Counted from the stretch's first letter, positions 1 through 5,761 are shown. The stretch: 5,832 nucleotides of DNA from Phycisphaerales bacterium (GCA_020427625.1 JAGQOI010000318.1:1-5832); one strand, 5' to 3'. The notes: generated from the sequence alone by a model not told the origin. Made by a program: numbers and translations.

Positions 1-2
1 CA

Positions 3-593
3 CCCGACGCCACGGACCCCGGCGAGATCCGCATGATGATCGGGCCCGGCGGATACGTCGGCGTCACCCGCGTCGAGGACGGCCACCTCACCATCGGCGC
101 GGCGATCGATCCCCGCCGCACTCCCGCCGCCGAGACCGCGCGCGACGTCGTCGTCCGCATCGTCCGTCCGCATCGGCCCGGTCTCGCCGACGCACTCGCC
201 GGCGCGTCGCCCGACGAGTGGTTCGGCGCCCCGCCGCTGGCGCGACGACGCCCGTGCCTGGCGACGACGCGCGTCCTCGTCATCGGCGACGCCGCGGGAT
301 ACGTCGAGCCGTTCACCGGCGAAGGCATGGCCTGGGCGCTGGACGCCGGTCGACGGGCGGCCATCCTGGTGGCGGGCGGCTGGCGCGCCTCGCTGCTCGC
401 GGACTGGCCGCGCGACCATGCTCGTCACGTCCGTCGTCGGCAGCGATGGTGCGGCGCGCTGCGATCGGTGCTGCATCGTCCGCGCCTGGCGTCGGCGGCG
501 TTGTGGCTGGGCGGCGGCTGTCCCGGGGTGATCGACGGCGCGATTCGCGCGATCGCCGCCTCGCCGCCCGCCGTCCGGGCGGTGAGCCCGTGA
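3..593 (+). CDS. FAD-dependent oxidoreductase, C-terminal part (5' end outside window)
   Basis: The frame is open from the first bases of the window, so the gene begins upstream; 196 residues are visible. The diagnostic segment is RVLVIGDAAGYVEPFTGEGM (about visible residues 91-110). This is the second FAD-contacting Gly-Asp motif of the p-hydroxybenzoate hydroxylase/geranylgeranyl-reductase flavoprotein superfamily, followed by the usual Ala-rich helix (AWALDAGRRAA). The upstream GPGGYVGVTRVEDG strand fits the substrate-side beta-sheet of the same fold. The N-terminal Rossmann motif GxGxxG would lie outside the window. No membrane segment is visible, so a soluble or membrane-associated cytoplasmic enzyme is expected. 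The stop overlaps the GTG start of the polyketide synthase, which indicates co-translation. By analogy with flavoprotein partners of type III polyketide synthases, such as SrsC in the Streptomyces srs operon, it may hydroxylate, or alternatively reduce, the polyketide product. Family is fairly certain; reaction and substrate are inferred. Confidence 0.85.
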   Translation, partial: PDATDPGEIRMMIGPGGYVGVTRVEDGHLTIGAAIDPRRTPAAETARDVVVRIVRPHRPGLADALAGASPDEWFGAPPLARRRPCLATTRVLVIGDAAGYVEPFTGEGMAWALDAGRRAAILVAGGWRASLLADWPRDHARHVRRRQRWCGALRSVLHRPRLASAALWLGGGCPGVIDGAIRAIAASPPAVRAVSP

Positions 594-1678
594 GACCTCC
601 CGGCGAGGTCCGGTGTTCCGGGCTCGGCGTGGCGCTTCCGGCGCACGCGATCGACCAGGCCGATGCCGCGGCGATGGCGAGCCGCCTCGTCGCCGCCTCG
701 CCGGCGATCGCATCCCGCATCGAGCGTCTGTACCGATCGACGACGGTGATGCGCCGTCACCTTGTCATCCTCGACGACGCGGCGGGCGCCTGCACGTTCT
801 ATCGGTCACGCTCGACGGACGAGCCGCGCGGGCCGGACACGGCGGCGCGACTCGCCCGCTACCGCGACGTCGCGCCCGATCTCGCCGTCGTCGCCGCCCG
901 CGGCGCGCTGAGCCGCGCCGGACGCGACGCCGGATCGATCGAGCACCTGGTGACGGTGACGTGCACGGGGTTCGCGGCACCGGGTCTCGACCTCGCGCTC
1001 GTCGATCGCCTCGGGCTCGGATCGAACGTGAGTCGAACCCACATCGGCTTCATGGGATGTCACGGCGCCCTGAACGGGTTGCGGGTCGCGTCGGCGCTCG
1101 CGTCGACCGGACCCGTGCTCCTCTGCGCCGCCGAACTGTGCAGCCTGCATCTCAACTACGCGACGGATCACGCGACGATCATCGGCAATGCGCTCTTCGC
1201 CGACGGCGCCGCGGCCGCGGTGATCGAGTCGACCGGCGCCGGGATCCGACTCATCGATCAGTTCAGCGAGATCGTTCCGGCGACGGCGACGGCGATGCAG
1301 TGGATCGTCGGCAATCACGGGTTCGAGATGACGCTCGACGCGCGGGTGCCGGAGCACGTCGCCGCGACGGTGCGGCCGCTGCTCGACGCCCGCCTGAAGA
1401 CCGCCGGCCTGGGCGTCGCGGACGTCGCGCACTGGATCGTCCATCCGGGCGGCCCGGCGATTCTGGATGCGATCGAGGCGCGACTCGGTCTCGGCCCGGG
1501 CATTCTCGACGCGTCGCGCGAGATGCTCCGCACGCGGGGCAATCTGTCGTCCGCGACCGTCCTGTTCATCCTCGACGACCTGCTCCGGGCGGGGCTGAGG
1601 GGGCCGGTGGTGATGCTCGCCTTCGGCCCGGGCATGACCATCGAGGGCGCCGTGTTCCTGCCCTCGGGAAACCATTGA
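590..1678 (+). CDS. Type III polyketide synthase (chalcone/stilbene synthase-like)
   Basis: This 362-residue thiolase-fold enzyme would condense an acyl-CoA starter with malonyl-CoA units and cyclise the chain to a resorcinol, pyrone or related aromatic. The catalytic triad is intact: Cys157 in HIGFMGCHGALNGLR, His285 in WIVHPGGPAIL and Asn318 in RTRGNLSSATV. The family-typical C-terminal AFGPGMTIEG loop is present. By motif alignment, the chalcone-synthase gatekeeper Phe215 is kept (Phe203 in ALFADGAAAA), while Phe265 corresponds to Met247 (GFEMTLDARVP), as often seen in bacterial enzymes. Start: GTG at 590 overlaps the upstream TGA (GTGA), gives normal family length, and places the first beta-strand (CSGLGVALPAHAI) at residues 9-21. 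A longer in-frame extension to 218 would run through the oxidoreductase gene out of frame and reads as Arg-rich nonsense. The overlap implies translational coupling. Family certain; product unknown. Confidence 0.95.
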   Translation: MRPPGEVRCSGLGVALPAHAIDQADAAAMASRLVAASPAIASRIERLYRSTTVMRRHLVILDDAAGACTFYRSRSTDEPRGPDTAARLARYRDVAPDLAVVAARGALSRAGRDAGSIEHLVTVTCTGFAAPGLDLALVDRLGLGSNVSRTHIGFMGCHGALNGLRVASALASTGPVLLCAAELCSLHLNYATDHATIIGNALFADGAAAAVIESTGAGIRLIDQFSEIVPATATAMQWIVGNHGFEMTLDARVPEHVAATVRPLLDARLKTAGLGVADVAHWIVHPGGPAILDAIEARLGLGPGILDASREMLRTRGNLSSATVLFILDDLLRAGLRGPVVMLAFGPGMTIEGAVFLPSGNH

Positions 1679-1693
1679 CGGCGACCGGGGTGT

Positions 1694-1707
1694 CGGACGG
1701 TGGTCCG
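1694..1707 (+). other. Small hairpin downstream of the polyketide synthase
   Basis: CGGAC (1694-1698) and GTCCG (1703-1707) form a perfect 5-bp stem with a GGTG loop, 16 bases after the polyketide synthase stop. It is nested inside a wider 7-bp inverted repeat, ACCGGGG (1684-1690) and CCCCGGT (1729-1735). No run of T follows, so a terminator role is only possible. In a GC-rich intergenic region of this size, a short stem can arise by chance. Confidence 0.3.
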
Positions 1708-1764
1708 GATCTCCAATCTCCCCCAAATCCCCGGTTTGCGCGTGCCTGCCCGCCGGTCTTGCGG

Positions 1765-1770
1765 TCTAAT
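1765..1770 (+). promoter_or_regulatory. Candidate -10 element for the dockerin-like gene
   Basis: TCTAAT matches the sigma-70 -10 consensus TATAAT at five of six bases and lies 34 bases before the ATG at 1805. No good -35 is found at 15-19 bp upstream; the nearest TTG-type hexamer, TTGCGC at 1736-1741, is 23 bp away, which is too far. AT-rich hexamers are rare here, so the match is noticeable, but the call is weak. Confidence 0.28.
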
Positions 1771-1791
1771 GTCGAGGGGGGCTCCCGGATC

Positions 1792-1797
1792 AAGGAG
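1792..1797 (+). promoter_or_regulatory. Ribosome binding site deciding the start at 1805
   Basis: AAGGAG lies 7 bases before ATG 1805 and 10 bases before the adjacent ATG 1808. It selects 1805 (or 1808) over the upstream in-frame GTG at 1700, which has no such site and would bury the signal peptide. Confidence 0.85.
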
Positions 1798-1804
1798 CCA
1801 GGCG

Positions 1805-2929
1805 ATGATGAATCGATTCCGGACCATTCTGCCTGCCGCGTGTCTGGCACTGATGACCTCGTCAGTCCGAGCGGGCGACTCATGCCCGGCCGACCTCGAC
1901 GGCGACGGCGTCGTCGGCAGCGCCGACCTGGCGATCCTGATTGCCGCGTACGACGACAGCGGGCCCGGCGATCTCGACGGCGACCGCGTCGTGACCGGCG
2001 CGGACCTCGGTCTGCTGCTCGCCGCATTCGGACCGTGCGCACCGATTCCGGCGCCGGTCGTGACGTCGGCCGAGATCGCCTGGGACGAGGTGACGGACGC
2101 CGAGACGGAGGCCCTGGGCCTGCGCGAGTTCGACATCTTCGTGCAGTTGGAGTTCGCGACGTCGCAGGTGCTGAACGTGTTCGATGCGTCGATCGTGGCG
2201 ACGCCGTCCGGATTCGTGCACGCGCCGGAGATCGGCGGCAACGTGCCGCTCCCGGAGTCGGTGTGGGAGCGCAACGGTCTGGCGTACGACTCGTTCGTGA
2301 CGATCGGGCTTCAGTACGGCGACGGCAATGCGGTGGCGGTGGATCCCAACTTCTCGTCGTGGGCCTTCCAGGGCGGGATCGCGATGGGGACCGGCGCGGG
2401 CTGGTTCAACGCCGATCCGACCAATGCGCAGGGTTTCGCCGACCATTTCGACGGGTACCGTGTCCGCATCGCGACGCTCACCGTCGCGATGGATGCGCAG
2501 ATCACGGGCACGATCTCGTTCATCTGCGTGAATGGTGCGGGCGCACCGGAGATCGCCAGCAGCGCCTTCACGATTCTCGCCAGCGCACCCCTCGCGGACT
2601 TCGACCAGGACGGCAGCGTCGACGCGACCGACCTCGCATCGCTCCTCGCCCGCTGGGGTCCCTGCTGCCTCGGTGACCAGAACGGCGACAGCGTCGTCGA
2701 TGTCAGCGACGTCGTGCTCATCAGCGGCGCCCAGGGACCGTGCTCGCAGATCCACCCGTGTCCGGCCGACCTCAACGGCGACTCGTTCGTCGACGGCATG
2801 GACATCCTCATCGCGCTCGACCACATCGGACCCTGCCCCATCTGTCACGAGGATCTCGACGACAGCGGCACGGTCGATTCCGACGATCTCATCATGATCC
2901 TGTCGAACTGGAGCACCCAGGCGCCGTGA
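1805..2929 (+). CDS. Secreted protein with three dockerin-like modules around a beta-rich domain
   Basis: A 374-residue exported protein. Residues 1-23 form a Sec signal peptide: basic MMNRFR, a hydrophobic core (ILPAACLALM), then a probable cut after SVRA. Six EF-hand-type calcium loops follow the D-x-D/N-x-D pattern, in three pairs at residues 30-68, 265-303 and 322-362, the hallmark of type I dockerin modules. GPC sequences at 76-78, 311-313 and 342-344 suggest disulfide-capped modules. Residues about 85-258 form a central domain with alternating strand-like stretches, such as FDIFVQLEF, NVFDASIVA and DSFVTIGLQ. I do not recognise it by name; it looks like an extracellular beta-sandwich. 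No catalytic motif, C-terminal PEP-CTERM anchor or membrane helix is seen. In planctomycetes such modules occur in many secreted proteins that are not cellulosomal, so carbohydrate attachment is not implied. Its stop lies 15 bp from that of convergent lepB. Role unknown; likely calcium-dependent surface or matrix assembly. Confidence 0.88.
   Translation: MMNRFRTILPAACLALMTSSVRAGDSCPADLDGDGVVGSADLAILIAAYDDSGPGDLDGDRVVTGADLGLLLAAFGPCAPIPAPVVTSAEIAWDEVTDAETEALGLREFDIFVQLEFATSQVLNVFDASIVATPSGFVHAPEIGGNVPLPESVWERNGLAYDSFVTIGLQYGDGNAVAVDPNFSSWAFQGGIAMGTGAGWFNADPTNAQGFADHFDGYRVRIATLTVAMDAQITGTISFICVNGAGAPEIASSAFTILASAPLADFDQDGSVDATDLASLLARWGPCCLGDQNGDSVVDVSDVVLISGAQGPCSQIHPCPADLNGDSFVDGMDILIALDHIGPCPICHEDLDDSGTVDSDDLIMILSNWSTQAP
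1883..2038 (+). repeat. Dockerin-like module 1 (N-terminal)
   Basis: Protein-level repeat, residues 27-78. It holds two calcium loops, DLDGDGVVGSADL (30-42) and DLDGDRVVTGADL (56-68), 26 residues apart. Each is followed by a short hydrophobic helix (AILIAAY, GLLLAAF). Cys27 and Cys78 bracket the module. The calcium ligands look complete in both loops. Confidence 0.85.
2597..2743 (+). repeat. Dockerin-like module 2
   Basis: Protein-level repeat, residues 265-313. Its loops are DFDQDGSVDATDL (265-277) and DQNGDSVVDVSDV (291-303), again 26 residues apart. The first helix ends in LLARWGPC, the form typical of planctomycete modules. The helix after the second loop (VLISGAQGPC) is less canonical. 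Confidence 0.82.
2768..2911 (+). repeat. Dockerin-like module 3 (C-terminal)
   Basis: Protein-level repeat, residues 322-369. Its loops are DLNGDSFVDGMDI (322-334) and DLDDSGTVDSDDL (350-362), 28 residues apart, with an extra CPIC insert between them. It ends in the helix IMILSNW, close to the C-terminus. The DNA opening of this module (ccggccgacctc) is identical to that of module 1, consistent with ancestral duplication. Confidence 0.82.
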
Positions 2930-2948
2930 CGCGCCCGACGCACGTCAC
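2926..2948. other. Inverted repeat spanning both convergent stop codons
   Basis: GTGACG (2926-2931) and CGTCAC (2943-2948) form a perfect 6-bp stem with an 11-base loop. Allowing one bulged base, CC (2924-2925) and GG (2950-2951) extend it to 8 bp. The stem contains the TGA of the dockerin-like gene and the complement of the lepB stop. It could act as a compact two-way terminator, but no T-run flanks it, and the two stop codons alone already supply part of the symmetry. Confidence 0.35.
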
Positions 2949-4573
2949 CGGATGAAGCGCAGACGCCCGAAGTCGGGCATGAGGCGGGGCAGACCGTCCC
3001 AGATCCGCAGCGGCGACGGGAAGTACACCGCCCACGCCTTCCCCAGCAAGAGCTTCCGGTGCACGACGTACTGCGCGTCGTCGATCTGGTGACGCACGAG
3101 CGGAGCCGCCGGCGCCCACAGACGGGAATCGTTCGACGCCGGACTGTTGTCGCCCAGCACGAGGAAATGATCCGGACCCAGCATCGCGAGGTGCGAGGGA
3201 TGCGTCGCGTTCGCCGCCCGCGAACGGTCGCGAAGGCCCTGGAACTCGGCCCGATAGTGCAGGTCGCGATCGACGTGCACCCGACGCAACGTCACCGGCG
3301 ATCCGCTGAACCGCCACCGCAACTCCGGCGGAAGAGCCCGGGGCGGAAACTCCGCGGCCACGAACTGCGACGTCGCGAACGTCGACTCCGGCTTGCCCGT
3401 CGCCGCCGCGAGACGCGCGGCCGGACCCCAGTCGTACGTCAGCGGCTCCATGATCGACGCGCCGTCGACGAACATCCACATCGCCTGATCGACGTGCCAG
3501 AACTCGACATCGAACACCGTGCCCGGCGCCGGCATCGTGAACGGCACGGTGCGCTCGGTCCACGGCCCGTCCGGATCGTCCACCCGGCGGAACGCCATGC
3601 GTGCCTCGCCGTCACGGAGCGTGAATCGGAAGAGATGACTCCGCGCTTCGAGTTCGAACGTCGTCTCGAACCCGGCCTGCGTCGCCTCGATGCCGGCCGA
3701 CACGCGAAGATCGCTCACCGGGCGCACCGACTGACCGTCGAGGCCCTGGTAATGGGCCATGTTGTAGGCGTTCCAGTCGGTGATCTCCATGCGACCATGA
3801 TCCCACTGGAGTTCGGATGGATCCGCGCTCGTGCAGACGTAGTCGCGACGACCGTTCGTCTCCCAGCGCGAGCCCTGCCACGGCGAGACCCACTGACGAC
3901 CCGCCCGCTCCGGCTGGACCGGGATGTACTCGCCGTGATGGACCGGCTGCCAGACCGCGCGCTGGACGAACTCGGGCTTGCGCTGCACGACGAAGTCGTC
4001 GAGCCGGTCGCCCGTCGTCGCCGGACCGGCGAAGACGTCGCCGTCCGCCAGCCAGATCTTCTCGCGAGGCAGACCGATGAGACGCTTGATGAAGTTCTCC
4101 GCGTCGCCCACCGGCGCCGTCGGATTCTTGAACACGACGACGTCCCACCGACTCGGCTCGAAGAACGGATACATGAGCTTGTGCACGAGGATCCGGTCGC
4201 CCATCCGGATGTCGTTCACGAGGTTGCGGTACAACGTCGGGTCCGGCGACTGGAGCCGGCCGAGCATCGGATCCACCGTGTAGTGCGGACGCTCCAGCAC
4301 GCGGGCCATCGCGTCCGAACTCGAACTTCGCGCGGCATCCTCGATCTCGGAGATCATCCGGTACGAATCCACCGCGTACGTGTAGCCGGTGTACTCCGAC
4401 GTCCACAGCGTGTGACGTCCCATCAGCGTGGGCGCCATCGAACCCGTCGGAATGACGAAGCCCTCCAACGCGAAGCCGCGGAACGTCATCGCCAGCACGA
4501 AGGCGACGACGAGCGACTGGAGCGTGTCGAGAATCGAGTGGCCGGTCGGACGGGGGGCGGGTCGCTCGGGCAT
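2945..4573 (-). CDS. lepB: Signal peptidase I (S26 family), enlarged planctomycete type
   Basis: A 542-residue membrane-anchored serine protease that removes Sec and Tat signal peptides outside the inner membrane. Residues about 14-38 form one transmembrane anchor. Box B, IPTGSMAPTL, contains nucleophile Ser45. GDRILVHKL (125-133) and DVVVFKNP (144-151, box C) follow. Box D, FIKRLIGLP (161-169), contains the general base Lys163. Box E is GDNSPASNDSRLW (474-486). E. coli LepB has 324 residues; the excess here lies in a roughly 70-residue stretch after box B and a roughly 300-residue stretch between boxes D and E. Residues about 300-380 of the latter look like a LamG/concanavalin-type jelly roll (FDVEFWHVDQAMWMFVDG). 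Box C has SRWD where RGD is usual, and box D has PREK where PGD is usual. ATG 4573 has AGGA seven bases upstream. The gene stands alone on this strand, divergent from the STN-like gene. Identity is secure; the insert's function is unknown. Confidence 0.95.
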   Translation of the reverse strand: MPERPAPRPTGHSILDTLQSLVVAFVLAMTFRGFALEGFVIPTGSMAPTLMGRHTLWTSEYTGYTYAVDSYRMISEIEDAARSSSSDAMARVLERPHYTVDPMLGRLQSPDPTLYRNLVNDIRMGDRILVHKLMYPFFEPSRWDVVVFKNPTAPVGDAENFIKRLIGLPREKIWLADGDVFAGPATTGDRLDDFVVQRKPEFVQRAVWQPVHHGEYIPVQPERAGRQWVSPWQGSRWETNGRRDYVCTSADPSELQWDHGRMEITDWNAYNMAHYQGLDGQSVRPVSDLRVSAGIEATQAGFETTFELEARSHLFRFTLRDGEARMAFRRVDDPDGPWTERTVPFTMPAPGTVFDVEFWHVDQAMWMFVDGASIMEPLTYDWGPAARLAAATGKPESTFATSQFVAAEFPPRALPPELRWRFSGSPVTLRRVHVDRDLHYRAEFQGLRDRSRAANATHPSHLAMLGPDHFLVLGDNSPASNDSRLWAPAAPLVRHQIDDAQYVVHRKLLLGKAWAVYFPSPLRIWDGLPRLMPDFGRLRFIR

Positions 4574-4580
4574 GGCCGCA

Positions 4581-4584
4581 TCCT
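4581..4584 (-). promoter_or_regulatory. Ribosome binding site for lepB
   Basis: On the minus strand AGGA lies 7 bases before the ATG at 4573. It supports that start, which leaves a short 13-residue cytoplasmic tail before the membrane anchor. Confidence 0.65.
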
Positions 4585-4617
4585 ATCAACCGGGTGACGA
4601 TCCGAGGCGGCCGGAAC

Positions 4618-4646
4618 TTGATCCCCCGGGACGCGATGACCAGAAT
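4618..4646 (+). promoter_or_regulatory. Candidate sigma-70-like promoter for the STN-like gene
   Basis: TTGATC (4618-4623) and CAGAAT (4641-4646) are separated by exactly 17 bp. Each matches four of six consensus bases (TTGACA, TATAAT). It lies in the 158-bp divergent intergenic region and would give a leader of roughly 80 bases before the GTG at 4732. The spacing is ideal but the hexamers are mediocre. I saw no convincing promoter for lepB on the other strand. Confidence 0.35.
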
Positions 4647-4650
4647 GGAG

Positions 4651-4671
4651 GGAACCGGACCACCCGGTTTC
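4651..4671 (+). other. Leader hairpin upstream of the STN-like gene
   Basis: AACCGG (4653-4658) and CCGGTT (4664-4669) pair perfectly around a 5-base loop. A G-U pair and a G-C pair extend the stem to 8 bp (4651-4671). It would sit just after the candidate promoter and about 60 bases before the start codon, so it may be a transcript-stabilising or regulatory leader structure. No known riboswitch pattern is recognised. Confidence 0.4.
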
Positions 4672-4719
4672 GCCGAATGGTCCCGTGGACGGGTCGCGCC
4701 CTCCCGCTCACCTCAACCC

Positions 4720-4724
4720 GGAGG
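4720..4724 (+). promoter_or_regulatory. Ribosome binding site deciding the GTG start at 4732
   Basis: GGAGG lies 7 bases before GTG 4732. It selects this start over longer in-frame extensions to 4594, which would put about 46 extra residues in front of an obvious signal peptide. Confidence 0.85.
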
Positions 4725-4731
4725 TTTCGTC

Positions 4732-5691
4732 GTGACGAGGAATTCGCTGATCCTGGCCGTCGCGGTCGCCGTCATCGGACCGGCCGCCCTGACCCCGCCC
4801 GCTCATGCCCAGACGCTCGACCAGCGTCTCGATCACGTGCGCCGGAGGCACGCCGCGCCGACCGAGGCGCCCCGGGCGCTCTCGACCCGCGAGCGGGTGC
4901 TTCAGACCGTCCTCCATCGGACCGTCGACGTCGACTTCAACCACACGCCCGTTCGAGACGCATTCGAGACGCTCCAGACGATGGTCGATCTGCAGATCGT
5001 GGTGCGCTACGCCGACGACGCCGTCGGACACGGCATCGATCCCGACACGCCCATCGTCCTCGACGTCCGACACCTGCCGCTCGTCGACGTCATCGAACGC
5101 ATGCTCGAACAATGCGAAGCGGTCGAGCCCTGCACTTGGCAGATCCGCCGCTCGTACCTCGAGATCGGCACGAAGGCGCGGCTCGGTCTGCCCGCGGCCC
5201 AGGAGATCCGCGCGTATCCGATCGACGATGTGCTCTTCCAGGCGCCCCGCTACGACAACGCGCCGCAGTTCTGGCTCGAATCCGGGTACGGGTACTACCC
5301 GCCCGCCGGCGCCTACGGCCGAACGTACGCCCCGTCGAGCATCCGACCCTCCGTCAACCGACCGGTCGGGCCGGGACAGACCTACGGGTCGACGCTCGGC
5401 GCGGTCGTGCCCTCGACGGCCGACCGCGACGATCGCGCGCAATCCGTCATGGACCTCATCACCGACCTCATCGAACCCCAGGCCTGGGAAGCGAACGGCG
5501 GAACCTGGGCGACCCTCCGGTACCAGGACGGCGTGCTCATCGTGCGCGCCCCGGACTTCGTCCACCGGCAGATCGGCGGCTATCCGCACGTCGCGCCCCC
5601 CGCCCCCGCGATGACCCCCGCGACGGACGCCGACTCGACACCGACGACGACGACCGCCCCGACGGCGACCGGAGCGACCCCGACGCCCTGA
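4732..5691 (+). CDS. Exported STN/secretin-N-like protein, no secretin barrel
   Basis: A 319-residue protein beginning with a clear Sec signal peptide: TRN, a hydrophobic LILAVAVAVIGPAAL, then PPAHA with a probable cut after residue 26. Residues about 58-150 match the secretin/TonB short N-terminal (STN) style: TVDVDFNHTPVRDAFETLQ (64-82), then a strand pair ending VLDVRHLPLVDVIERML, then TWQIRRSYLEIGT. A second unit spans about 157-178 (EIRAYPIDDVLFQAPRYDNAP) and 237-283. It has the pattern LITDLIEPQAWEANGGTWA followed by GVLIVRAPDFVHRQIGGY, familiar from planctomycete secretin-related proteins. A Tyr/Gly/Pro-rich linker (about 184-222) separates the units. The tail from about 286 is rich in Pro, Thr and Ala, like an extracellular linker. 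No beta-barrel secretin domain or membrane anchor is seen, so it is not a pore by itself. It is probably periplasmic or surface-located with an unknown partner. GTG start with a strong GGAGG; monocistronic, terminator follows. Confidence 0.82.
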   Translation: MTRNSLILAVAVAVIGPAALTPPAHAQTLDQRLDHVRRRHAAPTEAPRALSTRERVLQTVLHRTVDVDFNHTPVRDAFETLQTMVDLQIVVRYADDAVGHGIDPDTPIVLDVRHLPLVDVIERMLEQCEAVEPCTWQIRRSYLEIGTKARLGLPAAQEIRAYPIDDVLFQAPRYDNAPQFWLESGYGYYPPAGAYGRTYAPSSIRPSVNRPVGPGQTYGSTLGAVVPSTADRDDRAQSVMDLITDLIEPQAWEANGGTWATLRYQDGVLIVRAPDFVHRQIGGYPHVAPPAPAMTPATDADSTPTTTTAPTATGATPTP

Positions 5692-5717
5692 CCTCGCGCC
5701 TCGTGGTCCCGACATCC

Positions 5718-5761
5718 GAACACGACAGACCGCGGCCGGACGTTCGGCCGGGGTCGTGTTC
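5718..5761 (+). terminator. Strong hairpin terminator after the STN-like gene
   Basis: A perfect 9-bp outer stem, GAACACGAC (5718-5726) with GTCGTGTTC (5753-5761), encloses an inner stem of CC and CGGCCG (5730-5731, 5733-5738) with CGGCCG and GG (5745-5752). Total pairing is about 17 bp with small bulges and a 6-base loop. It begins 26 bases after the stop at 5691, between convergent genes, and works symmetrically on both strands. Only a short TTCT follows, as is common for terminators in GC-rich genomes. Confidence 0.75.

Noticed and set aside
218..589. N-terminal extension of the polyketide synthase in frame
   Set aside because: It would lie inside the oxidoreductase gene, is Arg-rich, and adds 124 residues beyond normal family length. 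GTG 590 fits better.
1700..1804. Longer start for the dockerin-like protein at GTG 1700
   Set aside because: It would put 35 residues before the signal peptide and lacks a ribosome binding site. AAGGAG at 1792 points to 1805.
613..2676. A 687-codon plus-strand open frame overlapping the polyketide synthase and dockerin-like genes
   Set aside because: It is Arg-rich, has no recognisable motif, and runs out of frame through two well-supported genes. It arises from few stop codons in GC-rich DNA.
1883..2911. Cellulosome component
   Set aside because: Dockerin-like modules are widespread in planctomycete secreted proteins without cellulosomes. No glycoside hydrolase or cohesin is present in the window.
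3059..4597. A 512-codon plus-strand open frame antisense to lepB
   Set aside because: Its product is Arg/His-rich with no domain signature, while the opposite strand has all the S26 catalytic boxes, a membrane anchor and a ribosome binding site.
5591..5690. Short tandem repeat or repeat array in the Pro/Thr-coding tail
   Set aside because: The repetition is low-complexity coding bias (ccg, acg, gcc codons) without a fixed unit, so it is neither a CRISPR array nor a true tandem repeat.
4708..5715. A 335-codon minus-strand open frame antisense to the STN-like gene
   Set aside because: It is Arg/Gly/Val/Asp-rich and begins in low-complexity sequence. The plus-strand gene has a signal peptide, a strong ribosome binding site and a terminator.
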